Source: Thiobacillus sp. UBA3361
Lineage (GTDB): Bacteria; Pseudomonadota; Gammaproteobacteria; Burkholderiales; Thiobacillaceae
Assembly (NCBI GenBank): GCA_002360535.1
Contig: DEQR01000034.1
Coordinates: forward strand, 1-42,559
Length of the DNA: 42,559 nt
Direction of reading: 5' to 3'
Part shown: positions 1-8,249 of the stretch, piece after piece
Layout: every line of letters begins with the position of its first letter
Numbering within the stretch: position 1 is the first letter of the stretch
The notes under the pieces: model-generated
What the model was told of the DNA's origin: nothing
Seen by the model: only the letters and a program-made list of their open reading frames with translations
Database searches by the model: none
Translations under genes and position numbers: made by a program

Positions 1-854
1 GCCTCGCGGCCCGGCGGGCGGCGCAGCAGCAGGGATATCTGGCGGTAGGCCCAGGCCTGCTTGGTCAGGTCGTCATAGACGATCAGTGCATCCTGGCCCC
101 GGTCGCGGAAGTATTCGCCCATGGTGCAGCCGGCGTAGGGGGCGATGAACTGCATGGCCGCCGGGTCGGAGGAGTTGGCAGCCACCACGATGGTGTGGCC
201 CATGGCACCGTGCTCTTCCAACTTGCGTACCACGTTGGCCACCGAGGAGGCCTTCTGGCCGACGGCGACGTAGATGCAGATGACCCCGGTGCCCTTCTGG
301 TTGATGATGGCATCGATGGCCACCGCGGTCTTGCCGGTCTGGCGGTCACCGATGATCAGTTCACGCTGGCCGCGGCCGATGGGCACCATCGCGTCGATCG
401 ACTTGAGGCCGGTCTGCAAGGGCTGCGACACGGACTGGCGGGCGATCACGCCGGGGGCGATCTTTTCGATGGGGGAAGACTCGGCGCAGTTGACCGGACC
501 CTTGCCGTCGATCGGCCGGCCCAGGGCATCCACGACGCGGCCGATCAGGGCCTCGCCGACCGGCACTTCCAGGATGCGGCCGGTGCACTTGACCGTGTCG
601 CCCTCGGAGATGTGTTCGTATTCGCCGAGCACCACGGCGCCCACTGAGTCACGCTCCAGGTTCAGGGCCATGCCCATGGTGTTGCCGGGGAATTCCAGCA
701 TTTCGCCCTGCATCACGTCGGCCAGGCCGTGGACGCGGACGATGCCGTCGGTGACGGACACCACGGTGCCCTGGGTGCGCAGCTCGGAGCCGGATTCCAG
801 GTTCTGGATCTTGCTCTTGATCAGTTCGCTGATTTCGGAAGGATTGAGTTGCAT
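1..854 (-). CDS. atpA: ATP synthase F1 subunit alpha (partial, N-terminal 284 residues)
   Basis: Non-catalytic nucleotide-binding alpha subunit of the F1 head of the H+-translocating ATP synthase, on the cytoplasmic face of the inner membrane. The gene starts with ATG at 854 (product begins MQLNPSEISELIKSKI) and runs off the window edge, so roughly the last 45% of the usual ~513 residues is missing. The beta-barrel domain is followed by the P-loop GDRQTGKT near residue 170, and the last visible residues (LLLRRPPGRE) match the conserved alpha-subunit core. It follows atpH by 19 nt in the order B-E-F-H-A, the standard atp operon. No defect is seen. Confidence 0.97.
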   Translation of the reverse strand, partial: MQLNPSEISELIKSKIQNLESGSELRTQGTVVSVTDGIVRVHGLADVMQGEMLEFPGNTMGMALNLERDSVGAVVLGEYEHISEGDTVKCTGRILEVPVGEALIGRVVDALGRPIDGKGPVNCAESSPIEKIAPGVIARQSVSQPLQTGLKSIDAMVPIGRGQRELIIGDRQTGKTAVAIDAIINQKGTGVICIYVAVGQKASSVANVVRKLEEHGAMGHTIVVAANSSDPAAMQFIAPYAGCTMGEYFRDRGQDALIVYDDLTKQAWAYRQISLLLRRPPGRE

Positions 855-873
855 GACAGCACTCCGGGATTGA

Positions 874-1410
874 TTAAGCTTTCAGGGTGGCGGCCATCTC
901 GGACAGCTTGCCGCGCACCGATGCATCCATCACTTCATCGCCCACGGCGATGATCACGCCGCCGATCAACTCCGGGTCCACCGATTGGGTGGCCGTGACC
1001 TTGCGTGCGAACTTCTGTTCCAGCCTGCCGACCAGGGCAGACAATTGCTCCCCGCTCAGTTCGAAGGCCGTGGTGACATGGGCTTCCAGCAGGCCTTCCT
1101 GACGCGCCTTCATGTCCTCGAACAGGCGCGCCATCTCAGGCAGCACGACCAGCCGCTTGTTCTCCACCAGCATGCGGGTCAGGTTGGCGCCTTCGTTGTC
1201 GAGGCGGTCGCCGCACACGCCGAGGATGATCTCGGCCACCGTGTCGCCGGGCACGGCCGGATTGCCGGCCAGATCCGCCACCTGCGGATCACTGCTGACC
1301 GCCGCCAGGGCCGCCAGCATGCCGGACCATTTGCCCCAGGCGTTGCCCTCGGCGGCCATGCGCGCCACGGCCTCGGCGTAGGGGCGGGCGATGGTGGTCA
1401 GTTCGGCCAT
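874..1410 (-). CDS. atpH: ATP synthase F1 subunit delta
   Basis: Delta subunit, the peripheral-stalk protein joining the F1 head to the b-subunit dimer. At 178 residues it has the normal family length. The N-terminal helical domain starts MAELTTIARPYAEAV, and the C-terminal region carries the conserved stretch DPELIGGVIIAVGDEVMDAS, which matches the OSCP/delta signature. The start codon lies one base after the atpF stop, so translation is probably coupled. No anomalies are seen. Confidence 0.96.
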   Translation of the reverse strand: MAELTTIARPYAEAVARMAAEGNAWGKWSGMLAALAAVSSDPQVADLAGNPAVPGDTVAEIILGVCGDRLDNEGANLTRMLVENKRLVVLPEMARLFEDMKARQEGLLEAHVTTAFELSGEQLSALVGRLEQKFARKVTATQSVDPELIGGVIIAVGDEVMDASVRGKLSEMAATLKA

Positions 1411-1411
1411 G

Positions 1412-1882
1412 TCAGAGCTCGTTCTGGATGGTCGTCAACAGATCGGCGTGGGCCTTGGCATCCACCTCGCGGCGCAACACCTTCTCGGCACCGGCCACCA
1501 CCAGCGCGGCCACCTGCGCACGCAACTGCTCGCGAGCTCTGAAGGCCTCCTGTTCGATCTCCGCCTGCGCTGCGGCCAGCTGACGCTCGCCCTCGGCCTT
1601 GGCGTCGTTCTTGGCGGCATCGACGATCTCGTTGGCACGCCTCTCGGCCTGGCTGATGATCTCGACGGCCTTCATCTTGGCCTCGTGCAGGCTCTCGCTG
1701 GCACGCTTGGCGGCCAGTTCCAGTTCGTGCTTGCCACGATCCGCGGCGGCCAGGCCATCGGCGATCTGCTTGCGGCGGGCCTCCAGGGCGTTGACGATGG
1801 GCGGCCAGATGAACTTCATGCAGAACCACACGAAGATCGCGAAGGTGATGCTCTGGCCGATCAGGGTCAGATTGATGTTCAT
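1412..1882 (-). CDS. atpF: ATP synthase F0 subunit b
   Basis: Peripheral-stalk subunit b, 156 residues, the length usual for proteobacteria. An N-terminal membrane helix (about residues 5-25, GQSITFAIFVWFCMKFIWPP) is followed by a long, highly charged, Ala/Glu/Lys/Arg-rich helix that dimerises as a right-handed coiled coil and contacts delta. It lies between atpE and atpH in the atp operon. The start at 1882 places the hydrophobic helix at the very N-terminus, as in E. coli AtpF. Confidence 0.96.
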   Translation of the reverse strand: MNINLTLIGQSITFAIFVWFCMKFIWPPIVNALEARRKQIADGLAAADRGKHELELAAKRASESLHEAKMKAVEIISQAERRANEIVDAAKNDAKAEGERQLAAAQAEIEQEAFRAREQLRAQVAALVVAGAEKVLRREVDAKAHADLLTTIQNEL

Positions 1883-1917
1883 GCCCGGACCTTTCTCGGT
1901 TTATGCGGTTGCTCGAA

Positions 1918-2151
1918 TCAGCCTGCCACCGCGAACAGGACGTACATGGCCAGACCGACGGCGATCATCGGCACGGCATCGACCAGACCCATGACGATGA
2001 AGAATTGGGTACGCAGCATCGGGATCAGCTCGGGCTGACGAGCAGCGCCTTCCAGGAAACGGCCGCCGAGGATGCCGATGCCGACCGAGGCGCCCAGCGC
2101 GCCCAGACCCATCATGATGGCGCCGGCGATATAGAGCAGAGCTTGTTCCAT
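1918..2151 (-). CDS. atpE: ATP synthase F0 subunit c
   Basis: Proteolipid c subunit that forms the rotating ring. It has 77 residues and two membrane helices. Helix 1 carries the Gly/Ala pattern LGALGASVGIGILGG, then the polar loop ARQPE, then helix 2 with the proton-carrying carboxylate Asp58 in GLVDAVPMIAVG. The Asp and the lack of the extra Na+ ligands seen in sodium-type rings suggest a proton-driven enzyme (inference from family knowledge). The gene sits between atpB and atpF. Confidence 0.97.
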   Translation of the reverse strand: MEQALLYIAGAIMMGLGALGASVGIGILGGRFLEGAARQPELIPMLRTQFFIVMGLVDAVPMIAVGLAMYVLFAVAG

Positions 2152-2193
2152 TGTTGATCTCCTAGATTAATAACGATGAATTGAAAACCGGAA

Positions 2194-3036
2194 TCAGTGG
2201 TGTTCCTGATGGGCCATGTCCAGATAGACGATGGTCAGGGTCATGAAGATAAAGGCCTGCAGGGTGATGACCAGGATGTGGAAGACCGCCCACACCCACT
2301 GCAAGACGCCGCCGGTCAGGGCCAGCACGGCGCCCTGGGCGAACAGTAGGGCGATCAGGATGAAGATCATCTCGCCGGCGTACATGTTGCCGAACAGACG
2401 CAGGGCCAGGGAGACGGGCTTGGCGATCAGGTTCACGCCTTCCAGGAAAAGGTTGGCGGGCAAGCCCCACTTGCCGAAGGGCTGCAGGGTCAGTTCGCCG
2501 ACGAAACCGCCGACGCCCTTCATCTTGAAGCTGTAATAGAGCACCAGCAGGAACACCGCGATGGACATGCCGAAGGTGGCGTTCGGGTCGGTGGTCGGCA
2601 CCACCTTCAGGTAAGGCACGCCCAACCAGGAGGCGATGCCGGGCAGCCAGTCGATGGGCACCAAGTCCATCAGGTTCATCAGGAAGATCCAGATAAAGAT
2701 GGTTAGGGCCAGAGGGGCAACCATGGGGTTGCGGGCGGTGAACGAGCCCTTCACCGAGTTGTCAACGAACTCGACCATCACCTCGACGAAGTTCATGAAA
2801 CCGCTGGGCGCGCTGGAGGTGGCCGACTTGGCCGCGCGATAAAACAGAAACAGGAACAAGGCGCCCAATAGAATGGAGAAGCCCATGGTGTCCAGATTGA
2901 TCGCCCAGAAACCCATGGCCTTGGCCTGCTCAGGGCTGTGGGCGACACCCCAGGAGCCGTCAGGCAACTGGCCGAAGGTCAGGTTCTGGAGATGGTGCTT
3001 GATGTATTCGGTGGAGGTGTGCGCTTCCGCGGACAT
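2194..3036 (-). CDS. atpB: ATP synthase F0 subunit a
   Basis: Membrane subunit a, which forms the two proton half-channels beside the c ring. With the start chosen here it has 280 residues (MSAEAHTSTEYIKHHL). The conserved arginine lies in the segment SLALRLFGNMYAGEM, and the C-terminal helices (QAFIFMTLTIVYLDMA) are intact. An upstream in-frame GTG would add five residues, but the ATG at 3036 lies one base after the atpI stop and has an AAAGAG ribosome-binding sequence, so it is preferred. Confidence 0.96.
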   Translation of the reverse strand: MSAEAHTSTEYIKHHLQNLTFGQLPDGSWGVAHSPEQAKAMGFWAINLDTMGFSILLGALFLFLFYRAAKSATSSAPSGFMNFVEVMVEFVDNSVKGSFTARNPMVAPLALTIFIWIFLMNLMDLVPIDWLPGIASWLGVPYLKVVPTTDPNATFGMSIAVFLLVLYYSFKMKGVGGFVGELTLQPFGKWGLPANLFLEGVNLIAKPVSLALRLFGNMYAGEMIFILIALLFAQGAVLALTGGVLQWVWAVFHILVITLQAFIFMTLTIVYLDMAHQEHH

Positions 3037-3037
3037 G

Positions 3038-3409
3038 TCACGCTCTTTCACGCTGAGACAGGCTCGCCACTATCCAGGCCAGCTGCCCGACTACAAACCC
3101 TGACAGCAAGGACAACGGCTGCAATTTCAACATTGTAAACCCAACTGCCAGCCATATGCCGACAACAAAAAACCGTTCCAAACTGGAACGGTAGTACGCT
3201 TTCAGGTGACGCTCGGGATCGCTATGGATGCGTTTTTCACCAAGCCACCAGCGCCACCAGAGCAAACCGTTGTTCAGTAAGGCCGCCGTACCACCATACA
3301 AGACCGCTAGGGCGGCGCGCCATCCACCCAGTACACTTCCCGCCAGCAGCGCCGCGGCCCCGATCAGGGCGACCTGCCATGCCAGGACGTATCCCGCATG
3401 AATTCTCAT
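3038..3409 (-). CDS. atpI: ATP synthase accessory protein I
   Basis: Small membrane protein (123 residues) that heads the atp operon and is thought to help assemble the c ring or support Mg2+/Ca2+ supply. Four hydrophobic segments are visible (about residues 8-27, 29-50, 78-97 and 99-117). The only ATG lies about 10 nt after a good -10 box and has no recognisable Shine-Dalgarno sequence, so the message may be nearly leaderless. The stop overlaps the atpB leader, TGA-C-ATG. Assignment rests on position and topology more than on motifs. Confidence 0.85.
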   Translation of the reverse strand: MRIHAGYVLAWQVALIGAAALLAGSVLGGWRAALAVLYGGTAALLNNGLLWWRWWLGEKRIHSDPERHLKAYYRSSLERFFVVGIWLAVGFTMLKLQPLSLLSGFVVGQLAWIVASLSQRERA

Positions 3410-3418
3410 TAGCCAATA

Positions 3419-3448
3419 ATTATATAGAAATTAGCCAGACTAATGCAA
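3419..3448 (-). promoter_or_regulatory. Putative sigma-70 promoter of the atp operon
   Basis: On the minus strand a perfect -10 hexamer TATAAT (3424-3419) lies 18 nt from a weak -35, TTGCAT (3448-3443), within the AT-rich gap between parB and atpI. The predicted start of transcription would be only a few bases before the atpI ATG. Confidence 0.55.
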
Positions 3449-3501
3449 ACATCAGTCCGCTTGATGTTGCGGCGCAGCATGTCACTCGTCACGCGGCACC
3501 C

Positions 3502-4338
3502 TCAGCGGATGCGCTTGAGTATCCCTTCCAACTGGTCCAGCGAGGCGAAATCCACCGACAGCCTGCCCGCACCCTTGCGATTGGCGCGAATATGCACCGT
3601 AGTGCCCAGACGCTCCGACAGGTCCTCCTCCAGACGTTCCACATCCCGGTCACGCTGCGGCAGTGTGGCTTTCTTGGGGTTGAGCAGACGGGCCACCAGG
3701 CGCTCGGTTTCCCGCACGGACAGGTCTCTTTTCACCACCTCGCCGGCAGCCTCAACCTGTTTGGCATGATTCAGGCCAAGCAGGGCGCGGGCATGGCCCA
3801 TGTCCAGCTCCCCTTCCATCAGACGCGCCTGTACCGGTTTGGAAAGATTGAGCAGACGCAGCAGGTTCGTCACCGCCACCCGCGAACGGCCCACCGACTC
3901 GGCCACCGTCTGATGGGTCATCTCGAACTCGTTGATCAGGCGCTGCAAGCCCTGGGCCTCTTCCAGAGGGTTGAGGTCTTCCCTCTGGATGTTCTCGATC
4001 AGGGCCATCTTCAAGGCCACTTCATCCGGCACGTTGCGCACCAGTACCGGCACTTCCCGCAATCCGGCCAACTGGCTCGCCCGCCACCTCCGCTCCCCGG
4101 CGATGATTTCGTAATGCCCGCCGGCGATGCCACGCGCCAGGATGGGCTGCATGAGCCCCTGGGCCTTGATGGAATCCGCTAGTTCCGCCAGCGCCGCTTC
4201 ATCCATGCGCGTGCGCGGCTGGTATTTGCCCGGCACCAGGCTTTCCACCGGCAACGTGAGCAAGCGCTCGCCTTCCTGGGTTTCGCCTTCCGACAGGAGG
4301 GCGTCCAACCCCCTGCCAAGACCTTTCACTTTCGCCAT
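3502..4338 (-). CDS. parB: Chromosome-partitioning protein ParB (parS-binding CTPase)
   Basis: Centromere-binding protein that loads on parS, slides as a CTP-dependent clamp and works with ParA to segregate origins. It has 278 residues. An N-terminal Lys/Arg-rich stretch (MAKVKGLGRGLDALL) is the usual ParA-contact region. The CTP-binding box is seen as GERRWRAS, followed by ENIQREDLNPLEEA and a helix-turn-helix (HQTVAESVGRSRVAVTNLLR), with a C-terminal dimerisation region. It follows parA by 11 nt. Two perfect parS sites in this window (7,700 and 17,128) are its expected targets. Confidence 0.97.
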   Translation of the reverse strand: MAKVKGLGRGLDALLSEGETQEGERLLTLPVESLVPGKYQPRTRMDEAALAELADSIKAQGLMQPILARGIAGGHYEIIAGERRWRASQLAGLREVPVLVRNVPDEVALKMALIENIQREDLNPLEEAQGLQRLINEFEMTHQTVAESVGRSRVAVTNLLRLLNLSKPVQARLMEGELDMGHARALLGLNHAKQVEAAGEVVKRDLSVRETERLVARLLNPKKATLPQRDRDVERLEEDLSERLGTTVHIRANRKGAGRLSVDFASLDQLEGILKRIR

Positions 4339-4349
4339 GCCATTCCCTC

Positions 4350-5129
4350 TCAGTTCCGCGCGTCCCGCTGGCGGGTCAGTATCTCCTCCGCCAGGCGCAA
4401 GTATGCCTGGGCGCCTTTGGAGCTGCGGTCATAGACCAGCACCGGCAACCCATGGCTGGGCGCCTCGGCCAGACGTACGTTGCGCGGCACCACGGTATCC
4501 AGCACCTTGGACCCGAAGTGGCGCTTCAGTTCGTCGGAAACGTGCTGGGCCAGTGTGTTGCGCGGGTCGAACATGACCCGCAGCACGCCATCGATGTACA
4601 GGCCGGGATTGAGCTTCGCCTTGACCCGCTTGACCGTGTTCACCAGATCGCTGAGCCCCTCCAGTGCGTAATACTCGCACTGCATCGGGATCAACACCGC
4701 ATGGGCGGCCACCAAGGCGTTGACCGTCAGCAGGTTGAGAGCCGGCGGACAGTCGATGATCACCTGGTCGTATTGGTCGGCCACACGCTCCAGCGCCTCG
4801 CGAAGCCGGTATTCGCGCCGCGGCTGGCTGACCAGTTCCACCTCCGCCCCGGCCAGGTCGCGGTTGGCCGGCCAGAGGACATAGCCACCCTTCTCGGAAC
4901 TGACGCGGACGCGGGCTTCGGAGCATTGACCGAGCAACAGGTGATACACCGTGTGCGTAAGCTCCCGCTTGTCCACGCCGCTGCCCATGGTCGCATTGCC
5001 CTGGGGGTCCAGGTCCACCAACAGCACTCGCCGGCCCAGCTGAGCCAGGCTGGCAGCCAGGTTTACGGCGGTGGTGGTCTTGCCCACGCCGCCCTTCTGG
5101 TTGGTGATGGCAAGCGGCGAGGCGTTCAT
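4350..5129 (-). CDS. parA: Chromosome-partitioning ATPase ParA (Soj)
   Basis: Deviant Walker A ATPase that forms the nucleoid gradient followed by ParB-parS complexes. It has 259 residues and begins MNASPLAITNQKGGVGKTTT, with the signature Lys12 and the P-loop at residues 12-19. The Walker A' region VLLVDLDPQGN and the IIDCPPALNLLTVNAL motif follow. The reading frame is open further upstream, but the ATG at 5129 overlaps the rsmG stop as ATGA and gives the normal length, so the longer form is rejected. Confidence 0.97.
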   Translation of the reverse strand: MNASPLAITNQKGGVGKTTTAVNLAASLAQLGRRVLLVDLDPQGNATMGSGVDKRELTHTVYHLLLGQCSEARVRVSSEKGGYVLWPANRDLAGAEVELVSQPRREYRLREALERVADQYDQVIIDCPPALNLLTVNALVAAHAVLIPMQCEYYALEGLSDLVNTVKRVKAKLNPGLYIDGVLRVMFDPRNTLAQHVSDELKRHFGSKVLDTVVPRNVRLAEAPSHGLPVLVYDRSSKGAQAYLRLAEEILTRQRDARN

Positions 5130-5752
5130 GCCGCCTCCAGAATGATCAAATGCCGTTCTGCTTCCAGGTCGGGCACCCGCAGGCGGATGGCCTCCACCAG
5201 CCGGGCACCGCGCAGGTGATCCAATTCCGTCTGCGGCAGATTCCCCTTCATGGCCAGCCAGCGCCCGCCCCGGGCCAAGAGATGGCCGGTTTGGCGGACC
5301 AGGTCGTCCAGTTCGCCGTAGGCGCGCGAGATGATCTGGCCGAAACGCGCCTCCGGCCGCCAAAGCTCGACCCGCTCGTTGACCACCCGCGTGTTGGCCA
5401 GGCCAAGTTGGATGCATGCCTGCTGCATGAAAGCGCATTTCTTGCCCACCACATCCAGTAGGGTGATGGACAGGTCTGGCCGGGAAATGGCCAGTGGGAT
5501 GCCCGGCAGGCCGGCGCCGCTGCCTACATCCAGCAGCGCGTCCCGTCCTACGAAGGGCAGGACCGCCAGACTATCCAGCAGATGATGGGTCAGCATGCGC
5601 TCCGGCTCCCGTATGGCGGTCAGGTTGTAGGTCTTGTTCCACTTGTTCAACAGATCCAGGTAGGCCAGCAGACGATCCGCCTGTTCCCCGGACAGAGTCG
5701 GAGCCAGACCGAGCGCATCCAACCCCACCCGAAGGCCATCCTCCGGCTTCAC
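5126..5752 (-). CDS. rsmG: 16S rRNA (guanine-527-N7)-methyltransferase RsmG
   Basis: SAM-dependent methyltransferase (formerly GidB) that modifies G527 of 16S rRNA. It has 208 residues. The SAM-binding motif LLDVGSGAGLPGIPLAI lies near residues 73-90, and RAYGELDDLV and GRWLAMKGN follow as in the family. It starts with GTG at 5752, overlapping the mnmG stop (GTGA), and its own stop overlaps parA (ATGA). It is thus part of a tightly coupled mnmG-rsmG-parA-parB operon, the usual betaproteobacterial order. Confidence 0.96.
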   Translation of the reverse strand: MKPEDGLRVGLDALGLAPTLSGEQADRLLAYLDLLNKWNKTYNLTAIREPERMLTHHLLDSLAVLPFVGRDALLDVGSGAGLPGIPLAISRPDLSITLLDVVGKKCAFMQQACIQLGLANTRVVNERVELWRPEARFGQIISRAYGELDDLVRQTGHLLARGGRWLAMKGNLPQTELDHLRGARLVEAIRLRVPDLEAERHLIILEAA

Positions 5753-7653
5753 GCCGACTTCTTCAGCAGGTCGCCCCGCTTCAGGTGCACCAATAGCACG
5801 GAAATGGTCGCTGGCGTGATGCCCGAGATGCGCGCCGCCTGCCCCAGGGTGGCGGGCCGCACCGCGCTGAGCTTCTGTCGCGCCTCCATGGACAGCGAAG
5901 CGATACCCATGTAATCCAGGTCCACGGGCAGGGGCTGTTCCTCGTACTGGCGCAGGCGATCGATCTCCTCCCGCTGCCGCTGCACATAGCCGGAATATTT
6001 CGCCTGGATCTCCACCTGCTCGCGCACCGCCGCGTCCGGCTCGCCCTCTCCAGCGCCGGGCAGGGTGAGCAGCGCCGCATAGTCCACTTCCGGTCGGCGC
6101 AGCAGATCGAACAGGCTGTATTCCCGTTCGATGGGCTTGCCCAGCACCCGGGTCGCCTCGGCCTCTGGCAACACGGCGGGATTGACCCAGGCGCCTTTGA
6201 GGCGCTCGGTTTCCCGAGCGATGGCCTCCCGCTTGCGGTCGAACATCTCCCAGTGAGCGTCTTCCACCAGCCCCAGGCGGCGGCCGGTCTCGGTCAGACG
6301 CAGGTCGGCATTGTCCTCCCGCAACTGCAGGCGGTATTCGGCGCGGCTGGTGAACATCCGGTAAGGCTCGCTCACCCCGCGGGTGATCAGGTCGTCCACC
6401 AGCACACCCAAATAGGCCTCATCCCGCTTGGGCCACCACGCTTCCCGCTCCCGGACCGCAAGGGCCGCGTTCAAGCCAGCCAGCAGGCCCTGGGCGGCGG
6501 CCTCCTCATAGCCCGTGGTGCCGTTGATCTGGCCGGCGAAGAACAGACCGCCGATGGCTTTTGATTCCAGGCTGGGGCGCAGTGCGCGGGGATCGAAATA
6601 ATCGTATTCGATGGCGTAGCCGGGCCGCAGGATGTGGGCCCGCTCCAGGCCCTGGATGGAACGCACCAGATCGAGCTGTACATCGAAGGGCAGGCTGGTG
6701 GAGATGCCGTTGGGGTAATACTCATGGGTCTCCAGCCCCTCCGGCTCCAGGAATATCTGGTGCGAGGCCTTGTCGGCGAAGCGCTTGATCTTGTCCTCGA
6801 TGCTCGGGCAGTAGCGCGGCCCCACCCCTTCGATCACTCCGGTGTACAGGGGTGAGCGGTCCAGGCCGCCGAGGATGATCTCGTGGGTGCCGGGGTTGGT
6901 GTGGGTGATCCAGCACGGCAGCTGCCGGGGGTGCATGCCCGCGTCACCTCGGTAGGAAAACACCGGCGCCGGATCGTCACCCGGCTGCTCGACCATCACG
7001 GAGAAATCGATGCTGCGGCCATCTATGCGCGGCGGCGTGCCGGTCTTCAGCCGCCCTTGCGGCAGGGCCAACTCCTTGAGGCGCGCGGCCAGCGACACCG
7101 CCGGCGGGTCGCCCATGCGCCCGGCCGGAAAACGCTCCAGCCCCACATGGATCAGACCGGCCAAAAAGGTGCCGGTGGTCAGCACCACCGCACGGCCACG
7201 GAAGACGATGCCCAGCTGGGTCCGCACACCCGTGACCCGGTCGCCGTCCAGCAGCAGGTCATCCACGGCCTGCTGAAAAAGAGTGAGATCGTGCTGATTC
7301 TCCAGGCGCGTGCGGATCGCCCGCTTATATAACTGGCGGTCAGCCTGGGCGCGGGTGGCGCGCACCGCCGGGCCCTTGGACGAATTGAGAATGCGGAACT
7401 GGATGCCAGCCTCGTCGGCGGCCAGGGCCATCGCGCCGCCCATGGCATCCACCTCCTTGACCAAGTGCCCCTTGCCGATGCCGCCGATGGACGGGTTGCA
7501 GGACATGGCGCCCAGCGTTTCGATGTTGTGCGTGAGCAGCAGGGTGCGCACGCCCATGCGCGCCGCGGCCAGAGCCGCCTCGGTGCCCGCATGGCCCCCG
7601 CCCACCACGATCACATCGAAACGGTCTGGATAAATCACTGGCGCGCGCCGCAT
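5749..7653 (-). CDS. mnmG: tRNA uridine-5-carboxymethylaminomethyl synthesis enzyme MnmG
   Basis: FAD-binding subunit of the MnmE-MnmG complex that makes the cmnm5 modification at wobble U34 of tRNA. It has 634 residues (E. coli 629). The dinucleotide-binding motif VVGGGHAGTEAALAAARMG starts near residue 16, and the signature SCNPSIGGIGKGHLVKEVDA and the second signature GYEEAAAQGLLAGLNAAL are intact. The partner MnmE is encoded about 4 kb away. The gene leads the rsmG-parA-parB operon, and a parS site lies in its leader region, 47 nt upstream of the start. Confidence 0.98.
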   Translation of the reverse strand: MRRAPVIYPDRFDVIVVGGGHAGTEAALAAARMGVRTLLLTHNIETLGAMSCNPSIGGIGKGHLVKEVDAMGGAMALAADEAGIQFRILNSSKGPAVRATRAQADRQLYKRAIRTRLENQHDLTLFQQAVDDLLLDGDRVTGVRTQLGIVFRGRAVVLTTGTFLAGLIHVGLERFPAGRMGDPPAVSLAARLKELALPQGRLKTGTPPRIDGRSIDFSVMVEQPGDDPAPVFSYRGDAGMHPRQLPCWITHTNPGTHEIILGGLDRSPLYTGVIEGVGPRYCPSIEDKIKRFADKASHQIFLEPEGLETHEYYPNGISTSLPFDVQLDLVRSIQGLERAHILRPGYAIEYDYFDPRALRPSLESKAIGGLFFAGQINGTTGYEEAAAQGLLAGLNAALAVREREAWWPKRDEAYLGVLVDDLITRGVSEPYRMFTSRAEYRLQLREDNADLRLTETGRRLGLVEDAHWEMFDRKREAIARETERLKGAWVNPAVLPEAEATRVLGKPIEREYSLFDLLRRPEVDYAALLTLPGAGEGEPDAAVREQVEIQAKYSGYVQRQREEIDRLRQYEEQPLPVDLDYMGIASLSMEARQKLSAVRPATLGQAARISGITPATISVLLVHLKRGDLLKKSA

Positions 7654-7699
7654 CCGAAAGGGCTGAAATCATAAGGCAAACGGCCCGCAGGGGTAACCA

Positions 7700-7715
7700 T
7701 GTTTCACGTGAAACA
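7700..7715. other. parS centromere site 1
   Basis: A 16-bp sequence that is a perfect match to the consensus TGTTNCACGTGAAACA (here with T at the N) lies between mnmG and the hemerythrin gene. Together with the identical-class site at 17,128 it brackets oriC. ParB nucleation here is expected from the known system. Confidence 0.96.
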
Positions 7716-7749
7716 AGGCCTTCGAACGCCGGCTGCGACGTAGTCCGCT

Positions 7750-7763
7750 TTGATCTTGGTCAA
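7750..7763 (+). promoter_or_regulatory. FNR/Anr-type operator in front of the hemerythrin gene
   Basis: TTGATCTTGGTCAA matches the FNR/Anr/Dnr palindrome TTGAT-N4-RTCAA. A TATAAT-like hexamer, CATTAT, lies at 7784-7789. If transcription starts near 7797, the box is centred at about -41, the class II activator position. The regulator is not in this window; regulation by low oxygen or nitric oxide is inference. Confidence 0.6.
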
Positions 7764-7828
7764 GGCGACGGCTGCCAGTATCTCATTATGGTTCCGCCAA
7801 ACTCGACCAACCGAGAAGAGGAGAATCC

Positions 7829-8239
7829 ATGTCCATCAGCCCCGGTATCGATCTGCCGGAACTGCCCGTCGCTTTCATGAACGAGGACCACGCCCATGCC
7901 GCAGAACAGTGGCGGGAAATGGCTTCGGCACTGGCCGAATATCCCGCCAGGCCGGCACGCCTGGTGGCCGCCTGTGATGCATTCCTGCGCCACAATCGGG
8001 AACACTTCGAACGCGAGGAGGCGGCCATGCTCAGCAGCGGTTTTCCCCCCTACCCGGTGCACAAACAGGAGCATGACCGCGTGCTGGCATGGATCGAAGA
8101 GCTGCTCAATTCCATCCGCGCCGGCGAGGACCCCGCCCTGCTGCACGACGTGATCCAGCGCGACCTGCTCGCCTGGCTGCAGCAGCATGTCCAGACCATG
8201 GACCTGGTCACCGCCCGCTGGATCGCCTCCAGGAACTGA
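7829..8239 (+). CDS. Bacteriohemerythrin-like O2-binding protein
   Basis: Single-domain, cytoplasmic hemerythrin of 136 residues with a di-iron site. The ligands can be read directly: His21, His59 and Glu63 (HFERE), His78 and His82 (HKQEH), His120 and Asp125 (HVQTMD), with the H-x3-E, H-x3-H and H-x4-D spacings of the family. There is no signal peptide and no fused signalling domain, so oxygen storage, sensing or delivery is more likely than chemotaxis. The start has a GAAGAGGAG ribosome-binding region. The upstream FNR-type box suggests expression at low oxygen. It converges on the ABC exporter gene 10 nt away. Confidence 0.92.
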   Translation: MSISPGIDLPELPVAFMNEDHAHAAEQWREMASALAEYPARPARLVAACDAFLRHNREHFEREEAAMLSSGFPPYPVHKQEHDRVLAWIEELLNSIRAGEDPALLHDVIQRDLLAWLQQHVQTMDLVTARWIASRN

Positions 8240-8249
8240 CCTCAACGCC

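Noticed and set aside
5130..5438. 103-residue N-terminal extension of ParA
   Set aside because: It lies inside rsmG in another frame; the ATG at 5,129 gives the family length and an ATGA overlap.
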